Origin: an uncultured Alistipes sp.
Lineage (GTDB): Bacteria; Bacteroidota; Bacteroidia; Bacteroidales; Rikenellaceae
DNA: 64,000 nucleotides
NCBI RefSeq assembly: GCF_963931675.1
Contig: NZ_OZ007039.1
Span: 2,269,806 to 2,333,805, forward strand
Reading direction: 5' to 3'
In this document: in pieces, positions 1-8,511 of the stretch
Numbering within the stretch: position 1 is the first letter of the stretch
Layout of the letters: each line of letters begins with the position of its first letter
Made by a program: the position numbers and the translations under genes
The notes under the pieces: model-generated
Database searches by the model: none
Seen by the model: the letters and a program-made list of their open reading frames with translations, nothing else
Told to the model about the DNA's origin: nothing

Positions 1-999
1 CGCTTCCGAGGCCATGCGCACGATCTCCGGGTAGGAGTAGTCGCGGCCTTCGGCCTTCCAGCGTTTCAGACATTGTTCGAGAATCCACATGCCGGTAATG
101 TTTTTCAGCAGGCGCGTTGTCCCCTCCACGCCCCCTTCGTTGGTGAAGTTGCAGGCGAAGGTCCGTTCGTCGATCACCGGGTCGGGAACCTCGATGCCCA
201 TCAGCGACCAGGTTCCCGACGAGAGGTAGGCGAAGCGTTCGTCTTCGGCCGGGACGGCGGCGACGGCCGAGGCGGTGTCGTGCCCCGCTACGGCGATGAC
301 GGGCAGCGTCGGCAGACCGCATTCGGTGGCCAGTTCGGGGCGCAGGGTCCCGATCCGGTGTCCGGGCAGGACGATCGGCGGGAAGAGCTCCGGCGAAAGC
401 CCCATCCGCTCCAGCAGCCGCCCTTCGATGCGCTTCGTGCGGGGGTTCAGCAGCTGGGAGGTCGACGCGATGGTGTACTCGGTGATCATCTCGCCGGTGA
501 GCAGGTACGACAGTGCGTCGGGCATGAAGAGCAGCCGACGGGCGGCTGCCAGTTGCGACGAATGTTCGCGCTGCAGGGCGTAGAGCTGGTAGAGCGAGTT
601 GAAGTTCATGATCTGGATGCCCGTTGCGGCATAGACCTCCTCGCGGGAGAGCACTTCGGAGAAGTAGGCTTCGGGGATTCCGTCGGTGTGGGGGTCGCGG
701 TAGGCGTAGGGGAGCCCCAGGAGGCTGCCGTCTTGTCCGACGAAGGCGAAGTCTACACCCCAGGTGTCGATGCCGACCGACGTGATTCCGACCCCTTCGC
801 GGGCAGCGGCGCGGAGGCCTTCGCGCAGGTGTTCGTAGAGCGAGAAGATGTTCCAGTGGTAGTGGCTGCCGAGGCGGAGCACGGCGTTCGGGAAGCGGGT
901 CAGCTCCTTGAGGGCGAGCTCCCCGTCGCGGAGCGAGCCGAGGATCGTCCGGCCGCTGGTGGCCCCGAGGTCGAAGGCGATGAAGTGTTTGGGTTGCAT
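1..999 (-). CDS. rhaB: Rhamnulokinase (FGGY kinase), 3' end cut by window edge
   Basis: Phosphorylates L-rhamnulose to L-rhamnulose-1-phosphate in cytoplasmic rhamnose catabolism. The first 333 codons lie in the window; the family is usually 480-500 residues, so the C-terminal third is beyond base 1. The start is the ATG complementary to 997-999, giving MQPKHFIAFDLGATSGRTIL, where FDLGATSGR is the FGGY phosphate-binding motif in its rhamnulokinase form. Further in, IDTWGVDFAFVGQDG and AVAGHDTASAVAAVP are typical of the same family. It is divergent from an AraC-type regulator and a GH78 rhamnosidase, which supports rhamnose as substrate over other FGGY sugars. Isomerase and aldolase genes would be expected further left but cannot be seen. 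Confidence 0.9.
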   Translation of the reverse strand, partial: MQPKHFIAFDLGATSGRTILGSLRDGELALKELTRFPNAVLRLGSHYHWNIFSLYEHLREGLRAAAREGVGITSVGIDTWGVDFAFVGQDGSLLGLPYAYRDPHTDGIPEAYFSEVLSREEVYAATGIQIMNFNSLYQLYALQREHSSQLAAARRLLFMPDALSYLLTGEMITEYTIASTSQLLNPRTKRIEGRLLERMGLSPELFPPIVLPGHRIGTLRPELATECGLPTLPVIAVAGHDTASAVAAVPAEDERFAYLSSGTWSLMGIEVPDPVIDERTFACNFTNEGGVEGTTRLLKNITGMWILEQCLKRWKAEGRDYSYPEIVRMASEA

Positions 1000-1105
1000 G
1001 TTTCGGCGTGTGGTTTTGTCTTTACAAAAGAACGCTTTTTTTTGTTGTTCCGACGTGGAAATATGACGGATGAATTGAACTTTTTGATTTTTGTTCCATT
1101 CCGCG

Positions 1106-1136
1106 ATTGCGGAAGCCTGACTTTTCCCTATATTTG
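1106..1136 (+). promoter_or_regulatory. Bacteroidetes-type promoter for the AraC gene
   Basis: ATTG at 1106-1109, a 19-base spacer, then TATATTTG at 1129-1136, a full match to the TAnnTTTG -7 element. The predicted transcript begins about 35 bases upstream of the ATG at 1176. The -33 element has one mismatch to TTTG. Confidence 0.55.
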
Positions 1137-1175
1137 TAGGTAGAAAACCTCGTTTTCGCCCGGATGGCCTTGTGA

Positions 1176-2115
1176 ATGAAACCTGAAAGCGGATATAAAT
1201 ATCTGGTTAACAGTGATAAGGATCAGATGTGGGGCATTACCGTCGATACCGTCGGGAGTGAGACCGTGCCGCCCGGCTACGAGGTCTATCCGCCGCGGGT
1301 GGGACACCCTTCGGGTTTCTATTTTGATGTTGGGAAAGGCCGTGTGCTGGAGAGCTACCAGCTGCTCTACATCACCTCCGGGCGGGGGGGTCTTCTACGG
1401 GCGTCGGCGCGAACGCACCGTGATCGGGGCCGGGGACATGATCCTCCTGCGCCCCAACCGCTGGCACAGTTACATGCCCGACCGCGAAACGGGATGGCAC
1501 GAGTACTGGATCGGATTCCGGGGTCCGAACGTCGACGCGCGGTTCCGCAACGACTTCTTCGCCGACGACCTCGAAATCTTCCGTGTCGGAGTCCGCGAGG
1601 AGATGGTCGACCTCTACGACAAGGCCCGCGAGGTGGCCGAGGACGAACGCTCCTCCTATCAGCAGTATCTGGCCGGGATTGCCAACCTGTTGTTGGGCAT
1701 GGCGATGTACTACCATGCGAACCATCAGTTCGTATCGCAGGAGGTCGTCGGGCAGATCGACCGCGCCCGGCGGATCATGCGCGAGGAGTATTCGACCGGC
1801 ATCTCCCCCGGGGAGGTCGCCCGGCGCGTGAACATGAGCTATTCGTGGTTCCGGAAGATGTTCCGCGACTACACGAACCTCTCCCCGGCCCGCTACATGC
1901 AGCAGCTCCGGCTGCAGGAGGCCTGCCGCCTGCTGTCAGGGACCTCGCTGAGCATCAAGGAGATCGCTTTCCGGGTCAACTGCGTCGATGCCTCCTATTT
2001 CTCGAATCTCTTCCGCCGCCACCTGCGCATGACGCCCGTCGAGTACCGCAACCGTTTCGGGGTCGGACGCGAACCCTCCGAGGCGGTGGCGGTGGACGAA
2101 GTTCCCGAAACGTGA
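1176..2115 (+). CDS. AraC-family transcriptional regulator, interrupted by a frameshift at a G7 run
   Basis: Probable sugar-responsive regulator of the rhamnose genes. Frame 1 starts at ATG 1176 (MKPESGYKYLVNSDKDQMWG) and encodes the start of the AraC cupin domain up to LLYITSGRGG. The rest of the cupin (GDMILLRPNRWHSY) and the C-terminal double helix-turn-helix (ISPGEVARRVNMSYSWFRKMF, then LSIKEIAFRVNCVDASYFSNL) are in the frame one base ahead. The switch falls in a run of seven G at 1384-1390; with six G the product is a continuous 312-residue protein reading YITSGRGVFYGRR, a normal AraC cupin sequence. An ORF opening at 1213 in the second frame is open but its first 55 residues look like out-of-frame translation. 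The gene is therefore broken, phase-variable or carries a sequencing error. It lies 36 bases before the rhamnosidase. Confidence 0.75.
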
Positions 2116-2151
2116 AAAACAATCCATCATTCCAAAAAATACGAAAACCCG

Positions 2152-4782
2152 ATGAATGCTGAAATGATCCGAAAGGCCGGGTATGGGCTCTTGCTCGGCT
2201 GCCTGACGCTGGTGTCCGTCTCCTGCGGATGCCGGGTCGTCATCGGCGACCTGCGTTGCGAATACCAGGTCTCACCCCTTTGCGTCGATACCCCTTCTCC
2301 GCGCTTTACGTGGGCCTATGCGGGCGGAGAGGAGTTCATGCAGGCCGCCTGCCGCCTTTGTGTGGCGACGGAACCCGGAAAACTCGATGATCCCGATATT
2401 TGGGATTCGGGGAAGATCGTGGCGGAACGCCCGCTGGCCGTGATGCCTGACACCGGGGCGCTGAAGTCCCGGACTGTCTATTGGTGGCGCGTGGAGGCCT
2501 GGAATGAGGCCGGGGAGCGCTTCGTCTCGCCCGTCGCGACGTTCGAGACCGCCCTGCTGGAGAGCTCCGAATGGCAGGCCCGCTGGATCACGGACTCCTG
2601 CGGCCGCGATTGTGTCCCGGCTCCGATGTTCCGCCGCTCCTTCCCGGTGAAGGAGGGGGTCGTCCGTGCCCGGCTCTACGCCTCGGCTGCGGCCTACGGC
2701 AAATTCTCCCTGAACGGTGAGCCCGTTTCCGATAACCGCCTCGATCCCGGCTATACGCATTACGACCGCCGGAATCTCTATGCGGTGCACGATGTGACGC
2801 CGCTGCTCCGCGAAGGGGAGAATGTCCTTGCCGCCGTCCTCGGAAACGGTTTCTACAACGCCCTCCAGCCCCTTTCGGTGTGGAATTTCGAGAATGCCCG
2901 CTGGCGCAATCGCGCCCGGATGCTCTGCGAACTCCATATCGACTACGCCGACGGTGGGCACGAGGTGGTCTGCTCCGACTCCTCGTGGCGGACCTCGGCC
3001 GACGGACCCTACCTCTCCAACGACATCTACAGCGGCGATACCTACGATGCCCGGCGGGAGATCCCCGGCTGGGACCGTCCGGGATTCGACGACGGTGCAT
3101 GGGCGCAGGCCGTGGAGGTCGAGGCCCCCTCGCCGCGGCTGAAGGCGCAGGCGATGCCGCCGATCCGGGCGACCCGCGAGCTGGCGCCCGTCGAGGTGCG
3201 GTCGTTCGGCGATACGGTCTGGGTCTTCGACTTCGGAACCAACATCTCGGGGGTCTGCCGCCTTGCGGTCGAGGGCGAACGCGGTACGAAAATCTCCCTG
3301 ACCCATGGGGAGCTGCTCCAGCCTTCGGGGCGTATCGAGATGCGCAACATCGATATTTATTTCCACGCCCGCCCGGGCTACGCCTTCCAGACCGACACCT
3401 ACGTGCTGCGCGGCGGGGAGCGGGAGTGCTGGGCACCGGATTTCACCTACCACGGCTTCCGCTACGTGGAGCTCGTGTCGAGCGCCCCGCTGAAACTGGA
3501 TGCCGGGAGCCTCACGGCGCTCGCCATGCACACCGACGTGGAGCCGGTCGGGGAGTTTGCCTGCTCGAATCCGCTTCTCAACCGCATCTGGAAGATGACG
3601 CGCCAGAGCTACCTGAACAACCTCATGTCGATCCCCACGGACTGCCCGCAGCGTGAGAAGAACGGCTGGACGGCCGATGCCAGCCTGGCGCTGGAGATGG
3701 CCCTGCTCAACTACGACGGCATCACCTTCTACGAGAAGTGGCTCGACGACTTTATCGACAACCAGACCCCCGAGGGACGCATTTCGGGAATCATCCCCAC
3801 GGCCGGGTGGGGTTACGACGACTGGATCGGCCCCGTCTGGGACGCTTCAGCCTTCATCATCCCCTATACGCTCTACAACTATTACGGCGATCTGCGCCCG
3901 ATCGAGAAGATGTGGCCCCTCTGCGAGCGTTATCTGGATTTCCTGGCTGCGCGTGAGGAGGCTGACGGGAGCGTGACCTACGGAATCGGAGACTGGCTCT
4001 CGTACCGCGCCCAGACTCCGACCGACTACACCTCGACCTGCTATTACTATTACGATCAGGTGCTGATGGCGCGCTTCGCCGAACTTTTGGGACGGGACGG
4101 AAGCCGCTATGCACGGAAAGCCGCCGAGTTGCGCGATTTGATCAACGCGAAGTATTACGATGCCGAACGGGGCCTCTACGCCAACGGCTCGCAGGCGGCG
4201 CAGGGCGTGGCGCTCTACCTGGGGATCGTCCCCGAGGCGGAGGCGCAGCGGGTGGCCGACAACCTCAATGAGATGATCGTCGCCAACGACTGTTTCCTGG
4301 ATTTCGGAACGATCGGCAGTAAAACCGTATTGAGAATGTTGACCCGCTACGGACACGTCGAGACGGCCTACCGGATGGCTGCGAAGACCGAGGCTCCGTC
4401 GTGGGGCTGGTGGGTCAAGCAGGGCTTCACGACGCTGGCCGAGACGTGGGTGTTGTCACCCGAGTGGCGTGACGCCTCGATCGACCACGTTTTCCTGGGC
4501 GATGTGGCGGCCTGGTATGTCAATGACCTGGCGGGGATCAATTTCGACCCGCAGGCCCCCGGATTCGGACACGTGGTTTTTGCCCCGCACTTCGTCGCGG
4601 AGCTCGACTGGGCCGGGGCCTCCTACCGTTCGGTCCGGGGCGAAATCCGTTCGGAGTGGCACCGCAAGGGTGGCAAGGTCTTGCTGAAGGTGACCCTTCC
4701 GGTCGGGACGACGGGCGAGGTCCGCTTGGACGGAGAGACGATTGCCTCGGTCGGCGGCGGCGTGCATGAATTCACCCTCTGA
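2152..4782 (+). CDS. Alpha-L-rhamnosidase, GH78, lipoprotein
   Basis: Releases terminal alpha-linked L-rhamnose from plant or host-associated glycans, probably at the cell surface or in the periplasm. The 876-residue protein has an N-terminal hydrophobic segment followed by VSVSCGC, a likely lipoprotein signal with Cys acylation. An N-terminal beta-rich region (about 30-140) is followed by the GH78 beta-sandwich domains (the GYTHYDRRN and LGNGFYN motifs) and the (alpha/alpha)6 barrel. The characteristic DCPQREKNGWTAD motif begins near residue 497 and holds the conserved acidic residues. A C-terminal beta domain ends the protein, a normal length for the family. The start may be this ATG or the one four codons on (MIRKAGYG). 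It follows the AraC gene by 36 bases and rhaB is divergent, so it likely supplies rhamnose to that pathway. Confidence 0.92.
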   Translation: MNAEMIRKAGYGLLLGCLTLVSVSCGCRVVIGDLRCEYQVSPLCVDTPSPRFTWAYAGGEEFMQAACRLCVATEPGKLDDPDIWDSGKIVAERPLAVMPDTGALKSRTVYWWRVEAWNEAGERFVSPVATFETALLESSEWQARWITDSCGRDCVPAPMFRRSFPVKEGVVRARLYASAAAYGKFSLNGEPVSDNRLDPGYTHYDRRNLYAVHDVTPLLREGENVLAAVLGNGFYNALQPLSVWNFENARWRNRARMLCELHIDYADGGHEVVCSDSSWRTSADGPYLSNDIYSGDTYDARREIPGWDRPGFDDGAWAQAVEVEAPSPRLKAQAMPPIRATRELAPVEVRSFGDTVWVFDFGTNISGVCRLAVEGERGTKISLTHGELLQPSGRIEMRNIDIYFHARPGYAFQTDTYVLRGGERECWAPDFTYHGFRYVELVSSAPLKLDAGSLTALAMHTDVEPVGEFACSNPLLNRIWKMTRQSYLNNLMSIPTDCPQREKNGWTADASLALEMALLNYDGITFYEKWLDDFIDNQTPEGRISGIIPTAGWGYDDWIGPVWDASAFIIPYTLYNYYGDLRPIEKMWPLCERYLDFLAAREEADGSVTYGIGDWLSYRAQTPTDYTSTCYYYYDQVLMARFAELLGRDGSRYARKAAELRDLINAKYYDAERGLYANGSQAAQGVALYLGIVPEAEAQRVADNLNEMIVANDCFLDFGTIGSKTVLRMLTRYGHVETAYRMAAKTEAPSWGWWVKQGFTTLAETWVLSPEWRDASIDHVFLGDVAAWYVNDLAGINFDPQAPGFGHVVFAPHFVAELDWAGASYRSVRGEIRSEWHRKGGKVLLKVTLPVGTTGEVRLDGETIASVGGGVHEFTL

Positions 4783-4805
4783 CGGAAGCCCCTCTTTTTT
4801 CTTGC

Positions 4806-4850
4806 AAACGAAGCGGAGGTCCGGAATGATTCCGGGCCTCCGCTTCGTTT
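4806..4850. terminator. Bidirectional intrinsic terminator between GH78 and nagB
   Basis: Perfect 14-bp arms, AAACGAAGCGGAGG at 4806-4819 and its complement at 4837-4850, with an inner CCGGA/TTCCGG extension. Short T-runs lie on both sides, so it can serve the plus-strand rhamnosidase and, more distantly, the minus-strand nagB. The remaining 144 bases to nagB hold nothing I recognise. Confidence 0.75.
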
Positions 4851-4994
4851 GGACGGTTTCCCGCAATTTTCATCGGGCCGTATCGCCCGCATTCCCTGAA
4901 AGATGCCTCCCGAGGGGATGGTCGTCGGGTCACTTTTGTCGCTGAGGGGAGATTCCGGTGCCGATTTTGGCCCGGAAGGTCGAAGCCGGGAATC

Positions 4995-5795
4995 CTATTT
5001 CGAGATGAGGTTTTCGCGTTCGATGTCCTTGAAGTAGCGGTAGGTCGCCACGCGGAGCTCTTCGGCGGCCGGGTCGTCGCAGACCAGAATGCCGTTCGGA
5101 TGAACCTGCAGGGCCGAAATCGTCCACTGGTGGTTGTACGAACCCTCCACGCCGTGACGCACGGCACGGGCCTTCTTGTGACCCGTGGCCAGGATCAGCA
5201 CCCGCTTGGCCGAGAGCACCGTTCCGACACCCACCGTGAGGGCCGTCTTCGGAACCAGCGTGATGTCACCGCCGAAGAAGCGGGCATTCACCTGAATCGT
5301 ATCCTGTGTCAGCGTCTTGAGGCGCGTGCGGGAGTTCAGCGACGAGAACGGCTCGTTGAAGGCGATGTGTCCGTCTTCGCCCACGCCGCCCATGAAGAGA
5401 TCGATGCCGCCGGCCTCGACGATCCGGGCCTCATAGTCGGCGCACTCCTTCGCCAGATCCTCGGCATTGCCGTCCAGGATGTTCACATTTTCGGGTTTGA
5501 TGTCGATGTGTTTGAAGAAGTTGTTCCACATGAACGAATGGTAGCTCTCGGGATGCTCCTCCGGGAGTCCCACATACTCGTCCATGTTGAACGTGATGAC
5601 GTTCTTGAACGACACTTCGCCCGTCTTGTGACGGCGGATCAGTTCCTTGTAAGTCTCCAGCGGCGTGGAGCCCGTCGGGAGTCCCAGTACGAAGGGCGAT
5701 TTGGTCACCTGCTCCTTGGCCTTGATCTGCTGGATGATGTAGTTGGCGGCCCATTGTGCCACCTGCTGCGGGGTATTTTCGATAATTAAGCGCAT
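4995..5795 (-). CDS. nagB: Glucosamine-6-phosphate deaminase
   Basis: Converts glucosamine-6-phosphate to fructose-6-phosphate and ammonia, the last step of amino-sugar catabolism, in the cytoplasm. At 266 residues it is the same size as the E. coli enzyme and keeps its catalytic residues in register: Asp72 (NMDEYVGL), Asp141 and His143 ([13 protein letters not shown]) and Glu148. The phosphate-loop sequence LGLPTGSTP is at 38-46. It is the last gene of a four-gene minus-strand operon (kinase, CBM9-like protein, NagB/PIG-L fusion, nagB), 83 bases after the fusion gene. The neighbouring glycosaminoglycan locus makes it a plausible sink for GlcNAc or GalNAc released from hyaluronan or chondroitin. 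Confidence 0.96.
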   Translation of the reverse strand: MRLIIENTPQQVAQWAANYIIQQIKAKEQVTKSPFVLGLPTGSTPLETYKELIRRHKTGEVSFKNVITFNMDEYVGLPEEHPESYHSFMWNNFFKHIDIKPENVNILDGNAEDLAKECADYEARIVEAGGIDLFMGGVGEDGHIAFNEPFSSLNSRTRLKTLTQDTIQVNARFFGGDITLVPKTALTVGVGTVLSAKRVLILATGHKKARAVRHGVEGSYNHQWTISALQVHPNGILVCDDPAAEELRVATYRYFKDIERENLISK

Positions 5796-5878
5796 AAGCC
5801 TGTTGTTTTTTGATTTTCGGTTTTGTCAATATCCGGCCGGGGAAGGGTAGCGCCGCCCTCCCCCGACCGGAATCGGAT

Positions 5879-7828
5879 TTAGAACATGCGGACGAAGACC
5901 TCGATGGCCTGGTATTCGGCCATGCCGAGCTGGTCGTAGAGTTTGGCGGTATTCTGCGTCCGCTCCTCGGCGCGCTGCCAGAACTCGCGCGGGTCATCGC
6001 CCGGGAAGGGCATGATATCCTTCTGCGAGAGGTGGCGGTAGATGGCGTGGCGCTTCATGATCAGCTCGTCGGGAGACAGGGGCACGGCCATGTCCACCAT
6101 GCCGAGATCCCACTCCATCCATGCCCCGCGGTAGAGCCACAGGTGGCAATCCTTCATCCAGTCGTCCGCCTTGACCACCTCCAGGGCATTCAGCACGGCC
6201 TCCATGCAGGTGCGGTGCGTTCCGTGGGGGTCGGCCAGGTCTCCGGCGGCGTAGATCTGCTGGGGTTTGATCTCCCGGAGCAGGTTTACGATGATTTCGG
6301 TATCCTTCTCGGAGAGCTGGCCCTTCTTGATTCCGCCGGTTTCGTAGAACGGAAGGTTCAGGAAGTGGGCGTTCGTGTCGGGATTCAGCCCGAACGACCG
6401 AACGGCGGCACGCGCCTCGGCACGGCGGATCGAACCTTTGATGTCGAGCAGCGCCCGCGGTTCGGGCTCTCCCTTCTTCTTGCCGGCGATGATCTTTTCG
6501 ACTTCGGCATAGTGGTCGCCGTATCCGAGCTGGCGGGCCGTGTCGATGTTCTGCAGCACAACGTCGTCGTGGACGGCCACGTTGCCCGAGGTTTCGTAGG
6601 CTACGTGTACGTCATGCCCCTGCTGGACGAGACGGATGAACGTACCGCCCATCGAGATCACGTCGTCATCGGGGTGGGGCGAGAAGATCACCACGCGCTT
6701 CGGGAAGGGTGTCGACGGTACCGGACGTGTCGAGTCGTCGGCATTGGGTTTGCCGCCCGGCCAGCCCGAAATGGTGTGCTGCAGGTCGTTGAAGACGTCG
6801 ATGTTGATCTGGTCGAAGGTGCGGCCCTGTTCGAGCAGTTCGCCGAGCGAATTTTCGATATAGTCCTTGTAGGTGAGTTTCAGGATCGGCTTCTTCACCA
6901 CGCCGCAGAGCCATACCACGGCCTTGCGGACGAATTTCGGCGTCCACTCGCAGGGCCCGACCATCCACGGCGTCTGCTCGCGGGTGAGCAGTTGTGCGGC
7001 ATTTTCGTCGATCACCACCTCGATATTGGCGTGGGCCTGCAGGTAGGAGGCCGGCACCAGGTCGGAGATCTCTCCTTCGACGACCTTCTGAATGATCCGG
7101 GCTTTCTCCTCGCCCCAGGCCATGAGGATGATCCGGTCGGCACGCATGATCGTGTCGATACCCATCGTAATGGCCATCTTGGGGGTGTTCTCCAGCCCGT
7201 AGAAGGCGCCGGACTGTACTTTCCGCGTGTTGTAGGTGAGCTGTACGAGCCGGGTCCGCGACCGTACGTAGGAGCCCGGTTCATTGAACCCGATCTGTCC
7301 ATCCTCACCCACGCCGATGATCATCAGGTCGATGTGGCGGATGGCGTGGTCGTAGGAGGCGCAATACTCCGAGATGCGGCTTTCGGGGACCGTCCCGTCA
7401 GGAATGTGGACATTCTCCGGCTGGATGTCGATGTGGTTGAGGAACTCCTCGTGGATGCGGAAGTTGCGGCTCTGCTGTTCGGTCGACTTGATCGGGTAGA
7501 ACTCGTCGAGGCTGTAGACGGCCACGTTGCGGAAACTGATCTGCCCCTCCTTGTGACGCTTGACTAGTTCCCGATAGAGACCCAGGGGGGTGCGGCCGGT
7601 GGTCAGGCCCAGTACGAAGGGTTGGGCCTCCTCGTAGACTTCGTTCGAGGAGTGGATTTCGTTGTACGTGCGGATGGCCTTCACGATCGTGTCGGCGACA
7701 TACAGCACTCCGTTGTATTCGTTTTCGTAGACCCGGGTATGGATCTTCTCGTAACGATGGATGATGTCGCGCGGTGCCGATTCAGCGATCAGCCCGCCGT
7801 CTTTCGGTAAAGAATACTTGTTGTTCAT
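5879..7828 (-). CDS. NagB-like deaminase fused to PIG-L/LmbE-type deacetylase
   Basis: A 649-residue two-domain cytoplasmic protein. Residues about 35-300 form a NagB/SIS-like isomerase domain with LGLTTGRTPLG, YSLDEFYP (Asp108) and GVGEDGQIGFNEP (Asp176, Glu183). The position of the catalytic NagB histidine is Gln178, so the deaminase chemistry may be altered. Residues about 375-640 form a PIG-L/LmbE deacetylase domain with FSPHPDDDVISMGG (His385, Asp388) and DPHGTHRT (His535, His538) as likely zinc ligands. Such fusions are known in Bacteroidetes and are usually annotated as glucosamine-6-phosphate deaminase. A separate intact nagB lies directly downstream and no classical nagA is in the operon, so the PIG-L half may supply N-deacetylation. 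That role is an inference. Confidence 0.85.
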   Translation of the reverse strand: MNNKYSLPKDGGLIAESAPRDIIHRYEKIHTRVYENEYNGVLYVADTIVKAIRTYNEIHSSNEVYEEAQPFVLGLTTGRTPLGLYRELVKRHKEGQISFRNVAVYSLDEFYPIKSTEQQSRNFRIHEEFLNHIDIQPENVHIPDGTVPESRISEYCASYDHAIRHIDLMIIGVGEDGQIGFNEPGSYVRSRTRLVQLTYNTRKVQSGAFYGLENTPKMAITMGIDTIMRADRIILMAWGEEKARIIQKVVEGEISDLVPASYLQAHANIEVVIDENAAQLLTREQTPWMVGPCEWTPKFVRKAVVWLCGVVKKPILKLTYKDYIENSLGELLEQGRTFDQINIDVFNDLQHTISGWPGGKPNADDSTRPVPSTPFPKRVVIFSPHPDDDVISMGGTFIRLVQQGHDVHVAYETSGNVAVHDDVVLQNIDTARQLGYGDHYAEVEKIIAGKKKGEPEPRALLDIKGSIRRAEARAAVRSFGLNPDTNAHFLNLPFYETGGIKKGQLSEKDTEIIVNLLREIKPQQIYAAGDLADPHGTHRTCMEAVLNALEVVKADDWMKDCHLWLYRGAWMEWDLGMVDMAVPLSPDELIMKRHAIYRHLSQKDIMPFPGDDPREFWQRAEERTQNTAKLYDQLGMAEYQAIEVFVRMF

Positions 7829-7853
7829 CTCTTTTATGGATTACGTTTTCCGA

Positions 7854-8501
7854 TTACATTTCGAAGTGTACGGGTTCGAAGAATTCCGGCCGGTGGAAAT
7901 CGGGCTTCTCGGTCTGAATGGGCCTCCACGAGAGGAAGTGCGGATGCGAGAGGTTGTCGCCGCATTTGTAGAGATTCATGCGGGCCTCCACACCGCTCCA
8001 GTCCTTGATTTCGTGCCGGAACAGCGCTTCGGGGGGTATGGCCAGGGTCAGCGACCAGTGGTTGTTCCCCTCACGCTCCTCGAAGGGTTTGCCGAAGGGC
8101 AGCGTCGTGGTTCGTTTTACCGAGTCCATCACCTCCTGTGCGGCGTGTACCGCATCGGCGTGCGTATGTCGGAATCCGAGGAGCATTCGTCCGATGCAGG
8201 TTGTTTCGAAATTGTAGTACCCGCTTTCGTCGCCCACGGCCAGGAAGAATTCCACGCACGAATCGGTCCAGACCTCTCCGTTGTCCTCCGTGACACGTGC
8301 GGCGGTGTAGTTCTCCGCGACGTCGAAGCGCAGCAGGAGCCTGTTGCCGGTATGGAACATCCGGAACCTCACTTCCGGGGCATAGGGATAACCGTCCGGC
8401 CAGTTGCAGCAGGCGATCGGCCGGGATTCGACCTGTGCGAACGCCGCGTCGACAGCCTCCGGATTCTCGAAATCGATACCTGAAAATTTGCGGATTTCCA
8501 T
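7854..8501 (-). CDS. CBM9-like carbohydrate-binding protein, cytoplasmic
   Basis: A 215-residue protein with the layout of the carbohydrate-binding family 9-like beta-sandwich: VRFRMFHTGNRLLLRFDV, then EVWTDSCVEFFLAVG and YYNFETTCIG, the pattern of the family found on its own in many Bacteroidetes. No signal peptide is visible, so it probably acts in the cytoplasm with the amino-sugar enzymes around it. The start chosen is the ATG at 8501 (MEIRKFSGID). The frame is open to 8603, but that extension overlaps the upstream kinase gene by about 90 bases and reads as low-quality sequence. The gap to the kinase stop is 10 bases. The function is not established; a sugar or sugar-phosphate sensor or an accessory subunit would fit. 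Confidence 0.75.
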   Translation of the reverse strand: MEIRKFSGIDFENPEAVDAAFAQVESRPIACCNWPDGYPYAPEVRFRMFHTGNRLLLRFDVAENYTAARVTEDNGEVWTDSCVEFFLAVGDESGYYNFETTCIGRMLLGFRHTHADAVHAAQEVMDSVKRTTTLPFGKPFEEREGNNHWSLTLAIPPEALFRHEIKDWSGVEARMNLYKCGDNLSHPHFLSWRPIQTEKPDFHRPEFFEPVHFEM

Positions 8502-8511
8502 TGTCTTGCGC

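Noticed and set aside
73..1143. A 356-codon plus-strand frame over rhaB
   Set aside because: The opposite strand encodes a clear rhamnulokinase that continues beyond the window edge.
1213..1383. Start of the AraC gene at 1213
   Set aside because: The first 55 residues read as out-of-frame sequence; the frame from 1176 gives the expected cupin sequence up to the G7 run.
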